Shown here piece by piece: positions 26,221 to 34,423 of a stretch of 64,000 nt of DNA. The notes beneath the pieces are model-generated. The model was not told the origin of the DNA, searched no databases, and worked only from the letters and a program-made list of their open reading frames with translations. The stretch lies in the NCBI GenBank assembly GCA_944383265.1, contig CALWOX010000009.1:60321-124320 (forward strand). Direction: 5' to 3'. The DNA is from an uncultured Lachnospiraceae bacterium. GTDB taxonomy: Bacteria; Bacillota; Clostridia; Lachnospirales; Lachnospiraceae. The stretch's first letter is position 1. Every line of letters begins with the position of its first letter. The position numbers were made by a program, and so were the translations under genes.

Positions 26221-27510
26221 ATGTCAAGTGATGAATTCAAAAAGGCAACATAAGGCAGTTCTGTATTTCTATCTTGCCATTGCAAATCACACCCTCGTTT
26301 TTTCGCCTTTGTTCCCGGCCCTGCTTCGTCGCTATCGTGGGTGGGAGACGTTTTGACAAATGCATACAATCCTCACGGCGTCACTTGGATGGAGAGTTCC
26401 GCCGCCGGTTGCCTTGAGCAGGAAACCGTTGAGTGGCTGTGCCGGCAGGCAGGCTACCCCAAAACCGCGGGCGGATTGTTTGTCTCAGGCGGTTCGATCG
26501 CCAACCTGACAGCACTGGCGGCTGCCCGCCATGCCATGCTGGCGGAAACCGAATACAGCAGTGGTGTGGTCTACCTTTCGGAGCAGGCGCATTTTTCTGT
26601 TATAAAAGCCCTGCGGATCATGGGGCTGACCGGGGAGCAGATCCACATGATTCCCTGTGACGATTCTCTGCGCATGGACGCTTTTCAGTTGGAACAGGCC
26701 ATTCTTCAGGATGAAAAAGCAGGGAAAAAGCCTTTCATGGTGGTCGCCACAGCAGGAACGACCAATACGGGCTGCATAGATCCGCTGTCTCAAATCGCCG
26801 GTATTTGCAGCAGCCACGGTCTTTGGTTCCATGTGGATGGCGCTTATGGCGCTTTTGCTCTGGTATCTGAAAAATACCGCCACCTGCCGGAGGCTGTTGC
26901 ACAGGCGGACAGCTTGGTATGGGATGCCCACAAATGGCTGTTCCAAACGTATGCCTGCAGTACGGTTCTGTTTCGTGACAGGAAATACTTGGCGGCATTT
27001 TACAGTTCTGACCCGGAATATCTCTGGGATGCCGCCGCAGAAAACGCAGAGATCAACTACCGGGAATGGGGAATTGAACTGACCCGCCCCGCACGCAGCC
27101 TGAAATTATGGCTCACCCTACAGACGTTGGGGACGGATCAGATCAGTGATATGGTGCCCCACGGCATCGATCTGACCCAACAGACGGAGTCCATGGTTCG
27201 GAACATGCCGGAATGGGAGATCGTAACGCCTGCGCAGCTGGCCATTGTGAATTTTCGCTATGCGCCACAGGGGATCTCTCCGGAGCAGCAGGACGAACTC
27301 AACACGGCGATTTCTCAACGCATGATGGAGGACGGCTTTGCCTGCGTACTGACCACCCGATTGAAGGGCCGAACCGTTCTGCGGATATGCTCGATCCATC
27401 TGGAGACAACGGAGGAAGATATCCGCTATACGATACAGCGCATGGACAAATATACCCGTATACTGAAAGAGGAACTTGTGCCAAACTTTTCCGTAACGAT
27501 CAATGCTTGA
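26221..27510 (+). pseudogene. aromatic amino acid decarboxylase (PLP group II), N-terminus broken
   Basis: Homology to group II PLP decarboxylases is continuous from about 26275: SHPRFFAFVPGPASSLSW, GGLFVSGGSIANLTALAAAR, FHVDGAYGAF, WDAHKWLFQTYAC (PLP lysine codon 26932-26934), ELTRPARSLKLWLTLQ and a normal C-terminus. From memory it is closest to the gut tryptophan/aromatic decarboxylases of the Ruminococcus gnavus type. Those have roughly 80-90 residues before HPRFF; here the same frame reads back only to a TAA at 26251. A possible original start, ATG TCA AGT GAT GAA TTC (26221), is in the same frame just before that stop, so an internal deletion of the first domain is likely. A GTG at 26341 could start a 389-residue protein, but it lacks the N-terminal dimer region and a ribosome site. 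Confidence 0.7.
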
Positions 27511-27535
27511 CAGGCCTCTGAAATCTCGCTATAAT
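27507..27535 (+). promoter_or_regulatory. consensus promoter of the nitroreductase gene
   Basis: TTGACA (27507-27512) and TATAAT (27530-27535), both perfect, 17 bases apart. The -35 overlaps the last codons of the decarboxylase frame. Start of transcription expected near 27542. Confidence 0.85.
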
Positions 27536-27557
27536 CAGGGCGTAAAATTTGAGTGGA

Positions 27558-27640
27558 CTTTTCCGGATTCGGTCATCTTTTTGCCACACAGCTATCTTGT
27601 GATAGTTGTGTGGTTTTTTGTTGTCTGCATCCCGGAAAAG
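27558..27640 (+). promoter_or_regulatory. structured leader with intrinsic terminator upstream of nitroreductase
   Basis: A strong terminator, CCACACAGCTATC (27584-27596) with GATAGTTGTGTGG (27601-27613) plus six T (27614-27619), stands between the consensus promoter and the nitroreductase ATG. It is flanked by CTTTTCCGG (27558-27566) and its exact complement CCGGAAAAG (27632-27640), which could clamp the hairpin in a longer stem. Either this ends the decarboxylase transcript or it is a conditional leader. Confidence 0.6.
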
Positions 27641-27666
27641 CCGGCAGAACGGAGGATGGTACTTGT

Positions 27667-28188
27667 ATGGAAAACAATTTTTTGTCTCTTATCAAAACGC
27701 GCCGCAGCATAAGGGCCTATAAAGCGGAACCTGTACCTGCTGAGGCTCTGGACGCTGTATTGGAAGCAGGGACTTACGCGCCTACCGGCGGCGGACGTCA
27801 ATCTCCAACCATTATTGCAATTACAGACCTCAAATACAGACAGGAGATCGCAAAGTTAAACGCAGAAGTGATGGGGAGCAGCACAGACCCCTACTATGGC
27901 GCGCCTGTCGTGGTTTTGGTTTTGGCAGATGGCGGTGCAAGTACCTTTGTGGAGGACGGAAGCTGTGTCCTTGAAAATATGATGCTGGCCGCCCATGCCC
28001 TTGGCCTTGGAACCGTATGGGTACATAGGGAACGTGAGATTTTTGACAGCGAAAAAGGAAAGGCTCTCCTGCGGGAGTGGAAGCTGCCGGAAACCTTGCG
28101 CGGCGTCGGGGCGATTGCATTGGGCTATCCGACTCGGGAAGCCGGTCAACCCGCAGCACGCAAACAAAACTATATTGTTCGGATTTAA
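27667..28188 (+). CDS. nitroreductase family protein
   Basis: FMN-dependent NAD(P)H oxidoreductase of the nitroreductase fold, 173 residues, cytosolic. Signs are IKTRRSIRAYKAEPV (phosphate-binding Arg residues), APTGGGRQSPTIIAI and LAAHALGLGTVWVHR. Members reduce nitro compounds, quinones or flavins; the natural substrate cannot be read. ATG at 27667 follows GGAGG by 11 bases. Codon use is unlike the host. A promoter and a terminator-bearing leader lie upstream. A MATE exporter stump begins at its stop codon. Confidence 0.9.
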   Translation: MENNFLSLIKTRRSIRAYKAEPVPAEALDAVLEAGTYAPTGGGRQSPTIIAITDLKYRQEIAKLNAEVMGSSTDPYYGAPVVVLVLADGGASTFVEDGSCVLENMMLAAHALGLGTVWVHREREIFDSEKGKALLREWKLPETLRGVGAIALGYPTREAGQPAARKQNYIVRI

Positions 28189-28405
28189 GGCCCTACTGCA
28201 TTCCGCTTTCCGATACGGAACTGCTTTGGTCACCGGCATGGCGATCCAATTATGCAGGCAGATGCTTTTCCTTGTTCCGGCCCTATGGTGTCCGGACAAA
28301 ATGTTCCATCTGAACGGAATTTGGCTTGCCTTTCCCGTTGCGGAAGCTTTCACTTTGCTCGTTGCTCTTGTGATGATGGCATGGAATCGCCGCAAAAATA
28401 TCTAA
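28187..28405 (+). pseudogene. MATE exporter C-terminal stump
   Basis: In one frame directly after the nitroreductase stop the sequence reads YGTALVTGMAIQLCRQMLFL, then HLNGIWLAFPVAEAFTLLVA and ends NRRKNI before a stop. This matches the last two helices of MATE (MatE/DinF) exporters. There is no start codon context and the preceding ten helices are missing. An intact MATE gene follows 23 bases later, so this is probably the leftover of a second, related copy joined to the nitroreductase gene by deletion. Confidence 0.65.
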
Positions 28406-28427
28406 TAACGTGTTTCAGTGAGGAAAA

Positions 28428-29783
28428 ATGATGAACGACACTTTCATGAAAGAGAAACCGGTATTACCGCTGATTTTATCCATGTCATTGCCTATGGTGT
28501 TATCCATGCTGGTTAATTCTCTCTACAACATTGTAGACAGTTTTTTTGTCGCACAGATCAGCGAGGAGGCTATGACGGCATTATCGTTGGTTTACCCGGT
28601 TCAAAATTTTATCAATGCTGCCGGAATTGGATTTGGCGTTGGGATCAATGCAGTGATCGCCTTCTATCTGGGCGCGGGGGATCATGAAAAAACGGATCAG
28701 GCCGCCACGCAGGGACTTGTGCTTGCCGTGATTCATGGCGTTGTTATGACAGTCTGCTGTATCGCCATCATGCCGGTTTTCCTGCGGATGTTCACTTCAT
28801 CCGAAGCGGTCATTGAACTTGGCGTCCGCTATTCTATCGTTGCGTTCGCCTTTACGCTCATTGTTACCGTCAGCATGGCGTTTGAGAAACTGTTCCAGGC
28901 AGTAGGAAACATGAAGACAACCATGATCAGCCTGATGTGTGGGTGCATCACAAACATCGTCTTAGACCCCGTTCTGATTTTTGGCTATGGCCCATTCCCG
29001 GAAATGGGGATCGAAGGCGCTGCACTGGCAACCGGCATCGGGCAGACTCTGACGCTTGCGATTTACCTTGTAGTTTATCTTGTGCGGCCGATTCGCGTGC
29101 ATATCCGCAGGCAGTACATTCTGCCCGGCAAAAAAATGGTAATAAAGCTGTATTCCATCGGCATCCCGGCAATCCTGAATCTTGCGCTTCCGTCTCTTTT
29201 GATTTCGGCGCTCAATGCTATTTTGGCGGCATATTCCGAAGTGTATATTCTGGTTTTAGGAATCTATTACAAATTGCAGACATTCATCTATCTTCCGGCG
29301 AATGGAATTGTTCAGGGAATGCGCCCTCTGATTGGCTATAACTACGGTGCGGGCGAGAGCAAAAGGGTCAGCCGGATTTATCAGATCGTCTTGTGCATGA
29401 GTGGTATCATTATGGTGATTGGAACCGTGATATGTCTGCTGATCCCCGGTCGGCTTATGGGGCTGTTTACCCACACGGAAGCAACGATCCGGGCCGGGAA
29501 AACCGCCCTGCGCATAATCGGGGCCGGGTTTATTGTATCGGCGGTTTCTGTTACTTCTTCCGGCGCATTGGAGGGACTGGGGAAAGGAACTCCATCCTTA
29601 CTGATTTCACTTTGCCGATATGTGGTGGTCATTCTTCCGGCTGCGTTTTTACTCAGCAGGCTATTCGGTGCGGTTGGAGTCTGGAATGCGTTTTGGGTCA
29701 CAGAGGTGATTACCGCAGTCATTTCCCTTGTCATTTACCGCAAGGCGATCGCAAAACCTGTGACGGCGCCCCGAAAACCATGA
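28428..29783 (+). CDS. MATE family efflux transporter
   Basis: A 451-residue polytopic membrane protein with about twelve spans, driven by Na+ or H+. Family features: ILSMSLPMVLSMLVNSLYNI at helix 1, IGFGVGINAVIAFYLGAGDH, PLIGYNYGAGESKRV between helices 7 and 8, and the internal two-fold repeat. It would export cationic drugs or a product of the neighbouring enzymes. GTGAGGAAAA precedes the ATG. Codon use belongs to the acquired region. No regulator of the MarR or TetR type is adjacent. Confidence 0.93.
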   Translation: MMNDTFMKEKPVLPLILSMSLPMVLSMLVNSLYNIVDSFFVAQISEEAMTALSLVYPVQNFINAAGIGFGVGINAVIAFYLGAGDHEKTDQAATQGLVLAVIHGVVMTVCCIAIMPVFLRMFTSSEAVIELGVRYSIVAFAFTLIVTVSMAFEKLFQAVGNMKTTMISLMCGCITNIVLDPVLIFGYGPFPEMGIEGAALATGIGQTLTLAIYLVVYLVRPIRVHIRRQYILPGKKMVIKLYSIGIPAILNLALPSLLISALNAILAAYSEVYILVLGIYYKLQTFIYLPANGIVQGMRPLIGYNYGAGESKRVSRIYQIVLCMSGIIMVIGTVICLLIPGRLMGLFTHTEATIRAGKTALRIIGAGFIVSAVSVTSSGALEGLGKGTPSLLISLCRYVVVILPAAFLLSRLFGAVGVWNAFWVTEVITAVISLVIYRKAIAKPVTAPRKP

Positions 29784-29882
29784 TTACCGTCCTTACTCCC
29801 CTGCACCTGATAAATTCCCGCTTCTCTAAGATGAACAGCTATTGTATAATGGAGACGGCGAGAAATGAGAGGAGGTACTACG

Positions 29883-30251
29883 ATGGAAATCAAAAAAATT
29901 CATCAGGAATTTTCAGTATGTCAGGTAGAAGATTATTCCTTTGTAAATTTAGATTCCGAGTACAGCTTTATCGGAAAAACGGACGAGGAGCGATCTCTTG
30001 TTTGCCTCACAAGCGAAGTCCCGCCAAATGTAATTCAGCGTGATGATGGCTGGAAAGCGCTTCGGATCCAAGGCATTTTGGATTTTTCGTTGATTGGGAT
30101 ACTGTCTGAAATCGCAGCGATCTTAGCAGATCATAACATTCCGATTTTTGCAGTATCTACTTATAATACAGACTATATTCTGGTTAAAAAGGAGAATTAC
30201 GAAAAAGCGATACAAGCGCTTGAAGCCGCGGGATACAAAATGATAGAGTGA
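29883..30251 (+). CDS. ACT domain-containing protein (CASTOR-like ACT_7)
   Basis: A 122-residue cytosolic protein with two ACT-like halves; the second, FSLIGILSEIAAILADHNIP followed by IFAVSTYNTDYILVKKENY, is the clearer one. Such proteins bind amino acids, though mostly with unknown targets. The ATG at 29883 has a perfect ribosome site (GAGAGGAGG, 7 bases). It ends 71 bases before the nitrilase ATG, so the two may share a transcript. An amino-acid sensor beside a decarboxylase and a nitrilase is suggestive but unproven. Confidence 0.82.
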   Translation: MEIKKIHQEFSVCQVEDYSFVNLDSEYSFIGKTDEERSLVCLTSEVPPNVIQRDDGWKALRIQGILDFSLIGILSEIAAILADHNIPIFAVSTYNTDYILVKKENYEKAIQALEAAGYKMIE

Positions 30252-30322
30252 CCGCTTACCGCTTATCGGGAAGTGGCATAGCGCGGCGAATCGAAATTTT
30301 CAGGAAGGATAAATATACCACA

Positions 30323-31243
30323 ATGAAAGACATAGAAAACAGTTGTAAAATCGCATTGGTACAAGCAGAACCGGTAATGTTTGATAAGAGCGCATCTCTG
30401 AAAAAGGCACTTCAATGGATCAACGAGGCTGCCACACAAAAACCGGATATCATCGTCTTTCCGGAACTCTTTATTCCAGGATACCCTGTCGGGATGAATT
30501 TCGGCTTTTGCATCGGGAAACGAAGCGAGGATGGGCGGAAGGACTGGAAACGCTATTACGATGCTTCTGTTGTTGCCGGAGAGACGGAGTTTCAGCAGCT
30601 TGCAAAGGCGGCTCAGGAAACGGGAGCATATATCAGCCTGGGTTTTTCCGAGCGGGATGCCGTGAATGGAACGCTTTACAACAGCAATGTCATCTTTGAG
30701 CCGGCCGGATCGTACAAGGTACACAGAAAATTAAAGCCGACAGGCTCCGAACGTGTTGTGTGGGGGGATGCTGATAAGGGGTACTTCCCTGTTACAACGA
30801 CGCCGTGGGGGCCGATCGGAAGTCTGATTTGTTGGGAAAGTTATATGCCGCTTGCCCGTGTGGCTCTTTATCAAAAAGGCATCACGATCTACATTTCTCC
30901 CAATACCAATGACAATCCGGAGTGGCAGGCTACCATCCGGCACATTGCCATCGAAGGCAAATGCTACTTTGTAAATGCCGACATGATCATCAGGCGCAGC
31001 TCATATCCTTCAGACCTGCATGAAATTGATACGATCTCACGCTTGCCTGAATTTGTCTGCCGGGGAGGAAGCTGTATTATTGACCCGTATGGGCATTATC
31101 TGACAGAGCCGGTCTGGGATAAAGAAACCATCATCTATGCAGAGCTCGACATGGGTTTGACTGCCGCCTGCAAAATGGAGCATGACGTGGTCGGACATTA
31201 TGCGCGTCCGGATATACTTGAGCTGAAGATCAACGATAAATAG
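30323..31243 (+). CDS. nitrilase family hydrolase
   Basis: Carbon-nitrogen hydrolase of 306 residues. The catalytic triad is present: Glu48 in FPELFIPGYP, Lys136 in HRKLKPTGSER, Cys170 in LICWESYMPL. PGYPVG and SERVVWG are typical of the true nitrilase branch (nitrile to acid plus ammonia) rather than amidases, and length is normal. The ATG at 30323 has AGGAAGG 14 bases upstream, a long spacing; the frame is open to 30248, but the upstream part lacks family sequence. Acquired-region codon use. A long hairpin follows. Confidence 0.88.
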   Translation: MKDIENSCKIALVQAEPVMFDKSASLKKALQWINEAATQKPDIIVFPELFIPGYPVGMNFGFCIGKRSEDGRKDWKRYYDASVVAGETEFQQLAKAAQETGAYISLGFSERDAVNGTLYNSNVIFEPAGSYKVHRKLKPTGSERVVWGDADKGYFPVTTTPWGPIGSLICWESYMPLARVALYQKGITIYISPNTNDNPEWQATIRHIAIEGKCYFVNADMIIRRSSYPSDLHEIDTISRLPEFVCRGGSCIIDPYGHYLTEPVWDKETIIYAELDMGLTAACKMEHDVVGHYARPDILELKINDK

Positions 31244-31277
31244 TGCGATGCTCAAAAATAAAGCGAACATAAAAGTA

Positions 31278-31322
31278 GAGCTGCTGCTTCGGCAGATTAT
31301 TTATCTGCTTTTGCAACAGCTC
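31278..31322. terminator. hairpin between the convergent nitrilase and DUF362 genes
   Basis: GAGCTG (31278-31283) with CAGCTC (31317-31322), then TGC/GCA and GCAGAT/ATCTGC inside, interrupted by small mismatches. It sits between convergent genes and probably ends transcription from the nitrilase side (CTTTATTTC follows). Confidence 0.6.
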
Positions 31323-31366
31323 CTTTATTTCAATCGGCAATTCTCAATTAATCAATTTTTTATCAT

Positions 31367-32371
31367 TTAGTCCCCTGAAAACGGAACCACATCCTTTACC
31401 GAATCAGCTGCGGATATCTCTGTCTCATTATTATCAATATCGATGAGGTGATATCTGTCATTTCCCATGCCGAGTTCCTTCATATATGTAAGCTGTCTCA
31501 GGCCGTGACGGGATTCCATGCGCTCAACCAGAGCATGTCTGTCGGACTCCTTCATTGCGTAAACAAGGTCTACGCAGGCCTGATCAATGGCGAGTATATC
31601 AAAGGATGCCAGGATCCCCACGTTCGGAGTCACAACAGGCTCCGCATCAACACCCTCGCAATCACAGGATACAGACATATTTCTCATTACATTTACATAG
31701 CTTATATGATCCTTGAAATGGTCAGCCACAGCCTTTGCGGATTCTGTCATTCTCTCCATAAATTCTTCGTTTGATATGTCCCACATATCGGAAGAGCCGG
31801 GAGTGGTGTGAATCATGGCCTTTCCTATGCGCCCGTCAGCGCAGCCTATTCCTATATTTTTGCAGGAGCCTCCGAAGCCTCCCTTGGAATGTCCCTTGAA
31901 ATGCGTAAGGACAAAAAGCGAGTCGTAGTTTAATATATTTTTTCCCATGTGCATTTCCGTAAACCACTTGCCTCCATGAACGGGAAGAGCTGCAGTCCCT
32001 GTGGCATCCATTATATCAACAGGGCAGAAGGTCCATCCGTTTATCTTTAAAGTCTCAAGATGCTTTTCGGTCGTATAGCGGTCACCGTCGTAGTAGGTAT
32101 TTGTTTCGACTATCGATGCGCCGGGAAGTTCATTTTTGACAAGGCCCTCGACCCAGGGACGGGGTATTATATTGGGACCGTGAGGCTCTCCGGTATGAAG
32201 CTTTATGCCCGCCTTCCCTGTGATCGGCTTTTGGACATATTTAAAGATCTTTCTGAGACCTTTTTCAGAGAGATCTCTCGTAAACCACACTATTGATTCG
32301 TCACCTTTACGCTCATTGTAGGGGATATATACGTTGCCGCCGGCTCCGGGTACGGGTTTCTGATTTGACAT
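31367..32371 (-). CDS. DUF362 domain-containing protein
   Basis: A 334-residue cytosolic protein of the DUF362 family, which lacks a well-defined function; some members carry extra ferredoxin domains, but this one has none. Visible are GIKLHTGEPHGPNIIPRP, LTHFKGHSKGGFGGSCKNIG, IGCADGRIGKAMIH and the family DFLAIDQACVDL-like region (FDILAIDQACVDLV). The start at 32371 is chosen because AAAGGAGG lies 8 bases upstream on the minus strand; an earlier in-frame ATG at 32395 does not fit. Codon use is host-like. It runs toward the acquired region. Confidence 0.9.
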   Translation of the reverse strand: MSNQKPVPGAGGNVYIPYNERKGDESIVWFTRDLSEKGLRKIFKYVQKPITGKAGIKLHTGEPHGPNIIPRPWVEGLVKNELPGASIVETNTYYDGDRYTTEKHLETLKINGWTFCPVDIMDATGTAALPVHGGKWFTEMHMGKNILNYDSLFVLTHFKGHSKGGFGGSCKNIGIGCADGRIGKAMIHTTPGSSDMWDISNEEFMERMTESAKAVADHFKDHISYVNVMRNMSVSCDCEGVDAEPVVTPNVGILASFDILAIDQACVDLVYAMKESDRHALVERMESRHGLRQLTYMKELGMGNDRYHLIDIDNNETEISAADSVKDVVPFSGD

Positions 32372-32533
32372 GATTTGAACCTCCTTTACCTTCACATATA
32401 GCTTATTTATTTTGTTGTACGTCTATAAATACATTATAAATCTTCGGGGAATATTATCAAGAGCATAAAAGGCCATAAGCATGTCGGACAAATACATAGT
32501 TTTATCCAAGGCAGCTTCATTCGATTCGGAAAA

Positions 32534-32562
32534 CAAAAAAGAGACCCTGTATACAGGATCTC
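32534..32562 (-). terminator. terminator of tRNA-Thr
   Basis: On the minus strand GAGATCCTG and CAGGGTCTC (one G-U) around TATA, followed by six T (positions 32534-32540 on the plus strand are A). Confidence 0.88.
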
Positions 32563-32573
32563 AAAAATAAAAA

Positions 32574-32646
32574 AGCTACTGACGGGAATCGGACCCGTGA
32601 CCTCCGCACTACCAATGCGACGCACTACCGACTGTGCTACAGTAGC
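32574..32646 (-). tRNA. tRNA-Thr (anticodon GGT)
   Basis: A 73-base cloverleaf on the minus strand: acceptor GCTACTG with CAGTAGC, anticodon loop TTGGTAG in the TCGCA/TGCGG stem, T loop TTCGATT-type with stem ACGGG/CCCGT. Discriminator T, CCA not encoded. Its 3' end points toward the acquired region. Confidence 0.95.
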
Positions 32647-32701
32647 TTACAATTAAAGCCTAATTAATATAACATAAGGAAAAAAACTTGTCAACTTTGA
32701 T

Positions 32702-32730
32702 TTGCCATTGTTTTACAATTTTGCTATACT
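32702..32730 (+). promoter_or_regulatory. promoter of rlmB
   Basis: TTGCCA (32702-32707), a 17-base spacer ending TGC, then TATACT (32725-32730). Confidence 0.7.
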
Positions 32731-32803
32731 CAAAGTCAAAAGAGAGATTTTGGAACCGCGGTAACAGCGGGAATTATATGCAGAAGGAGCAAAACATATT
32801 ATT

Positions 32804-33547
32804 ATGCACAGCAGTGAGACCATTATAGAAGGAAGAAATGCCGTATTGGAGGCTCTCCGTTCCGGCAAATCTGTGGATAAGGTATTTGTGCTTGCGGGAT
32901 CCCATGACGGACCTCTTGCAGCCATTGTGAAGGAGGCCAAAAAGCACAGAGAGACCAGAGTGGATTTTGTGAAAAAGGAGAGGCTTGACGAGCTTTCTGA
33001 GACAGGAAAGCATCAGGGAGTTATAGCGTACTCTGCGGCTTACGATTACAGCGAGGTATCAGATATACTTGCGGCGGCAAGGGAGAAGAATGAGGACCCC
33101 TTTATATTCATACTTGACGGAATAGAGGACCCTCATAATCTCGGAGCCATTATAAGGACAGCAAATCTCTGCGGTGCCCATGGTGTTATAATAAGGATGA
33201 ACAGGGCCGTAGGTCTTACGGCTACAGTTGCAAAGGCTTCGGCGGGGGCCCTCAATTATACGCCTGTGGCTAAGGTCACAAATATTTCGGAGACCATAGA
33301 AAGCCTTAAGAAGGAGGGACTTTGGTTTGTCTGCGCGGACATGGGCGGAGAGCTTATGTACAGGCTTAACCTAAAGGGTCCCATAGGACTTGTTATAGGA
33401 AACGAGGGCTCAGGCGTATCAAGGCTCGTGAGAGAAAAATGCGATATGACTGCAGCTATCCCCATGAAGGGAGACATAGATTCCTTAAACGCTTCGGTGG
33501 CGGCGGGAGTCCTTGCCTATGAGATAGTAAGGCAGCGTATGAATTAA
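32804..33547 (+). CDS. rlmB: 23S rRNA 2'-O-methyltransferase, RlmB/TrmH family
   Basis: SPOUT-class methyltransferase of 247 residues, probably modifying a guanosine ribose in 23S rRNA. The N-terminal substrate-binding part (IIEGRNAVLEALRSG) is followed by the knotted domain: DGIEDPHNLGAIIRTANLCG, GLVIGNEGSGVSRLVRE and DSLNASVAAGVLAYE, which bind SAM. GAAGGAG is about 14 bases before the ATG, a long spacing. Neighbouring deoD starts 60 bases later with its own strong ribosome site. RlmB versus a tRNA TrmH-type target is inferred from the N-terminal domain. Confidence 0.92.
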   Translation: MHSSETIIEGRNAVLEALRSGKSVDKVFVLAGSHDGPLAAIVKEAKKHRETRVDFVKKERLDELSETGKHQGVIAYSAAYDYSEVSDILAAAREKNEDPFIFILDGIEDPHNLGAIIRTANLCGAHGVIIRMNRAVGLTATVAKASAGALNYTPVAKVTNISETIESLKKEGLWFVCADMGGELMYRLNLKGPIGLVIGNEGSGVSRLVREKCDMTAAIPMKGDIDSLNASVAAGVLAYEIVRQRMN

Positions 33548-33607
33548 AAGAGGCAGAAGGCCGAATATAACAGACAAATATAAACAAACATATAAAGGAG
33601 GCATTTT

Positions 33608-34342
33608 ATGGCTGAGATCAATGATTTATCACATTCAAGCGGAATACCCACACCCCATATAAGCTGCGGGGACAAGTCAGAGATAGCGGAGACCGTACTC
33701 CTTCCCGGAGACCCCCTGAGGGCGAAATTTATAGCTGATACCTTCTTCGAGAATGTAAAGCAGTTTAACTCCACGAGAAACATGCTGGGCTTTACAGGAG
33801 AATACAAGGGCAAGAGAGTTTCCGTAATGGGAACAGGAATGGGCTGCCCCTCCATAGGTATTTATTCATATGAGCTCATGAATTTCTACGGAGTAAAGAA
33901 CCTTATAAGAGTTGGAACGGCAGGAGCCTTAAGCCCCAAGCTTAAGGTAAGAGACATAGTATTCGGAATGGGAGCCTGCACCACCTCAAGCTATGTAAGG
34001 CTCTTCGGCCTTCCCGGAGATTTCGCTCCTATCTGCTCCTATGATCTTTTATCCAAGGGAGTAAAGGCTGCCGAGGAGAAGGGCTTCAGATACCATGTGG
34101 GAAATGTTTTGAGCTCCGATATGTTCTACAGCTATGACCTCCCTTCGGCAAATACGTGGACCGAGATGGGCGTACTCGCTGTAGAGATGGAGGCTGCCGC
34201 TCTCTACTCAAATGCGGCAAAGGCGGGAGCAAATGCTCTGGCTATACTCACCATTTCAGATACGAACGACGAGGTGACCACAGCAGAAGAAAGGCAGCAG
34301 AGCTTTACGAACATGATGGAGGTGGCTCTCGAGATAGCCTAA
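33608..34342 (+). CDS. deoD: purine-nucleoside phosphorylase, DeoD type
   Basis: Hexameric enzyme of purine salvage that splits nucleosides with phosphate. The 244-residue product has VLLPGDPLRAKFIAD (phosphate site), MGTGMGCPSIGIYSYEL, RVGTAGAL and the base-binding VEMEAAALY, ending with ISDTNDEVTT that holds the catalytic Asp. AAAGGAGG precedes the ATG. It may be co-transcribed with rlmB. Confidence 0.97.
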   Translation: MAEINDLSHSSGIPTPHISCGDKSEIAETVLLPGDPLRAKFIADTFFENVKQFNSTRNMLGFTGEYKGKRVSVMGTGMGCPSIGIYSYELMNFYGVKNLIRVGTAGALSPKLKVRDIVFGMGACTTSSYVRLFGLPGDFAPICSYDLLSKGVKAAEEKGFRYHVGNVLSSDMFYSYDLPSANTWTEMGVLAVEMEAAALYSNAAKAGANALAILTISDTNDEVTTAEERQQSFTNMMEVALEIA

Positions 34343-34423
34343 GGTTTAAATATCCTTTGGGCTATGCGTTACGAGTTACGAAGAGGAATTCTCAAGGATA
34401 ATATGATTTAAGCGAACGCTTTT

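Larger units (their letters stand above)
26190..31330. other. probable horizontally acquired region
   Basis: From about 26.2 to 31.3 kb all genes (decarboxylase, nitroreductase, MATE stump, MATE, ACT protein, nitrilase) use CTG, ATC, GCC and CGC/CGG codons much more than the flanking genes, which prefer CTT, ATA and AGA/AGG. Left limit is near the broken start of the decarboxylase; right limit is near the terminator hairpin after the nitrilase gene. No integrase, transposase, inverted terminal repeats or duplicated tRNA end was seen, so the mode of entry is unknown. Confidence 0.65.

Noticed and set aside
27211..27521. Overlapping frames on both strands within the decarboxylase and nitroreductase genes
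   Set aside because: They follow from the higher GC content of the acquired region and show no family match or ribosome site.
26190..32646. att-type direct repeat of the tRNA-Thr end flanking the acquired region
   Set aside because: No copy of the tRNA 3' sequence was found near 26.2 kb and there is no integrase gene.
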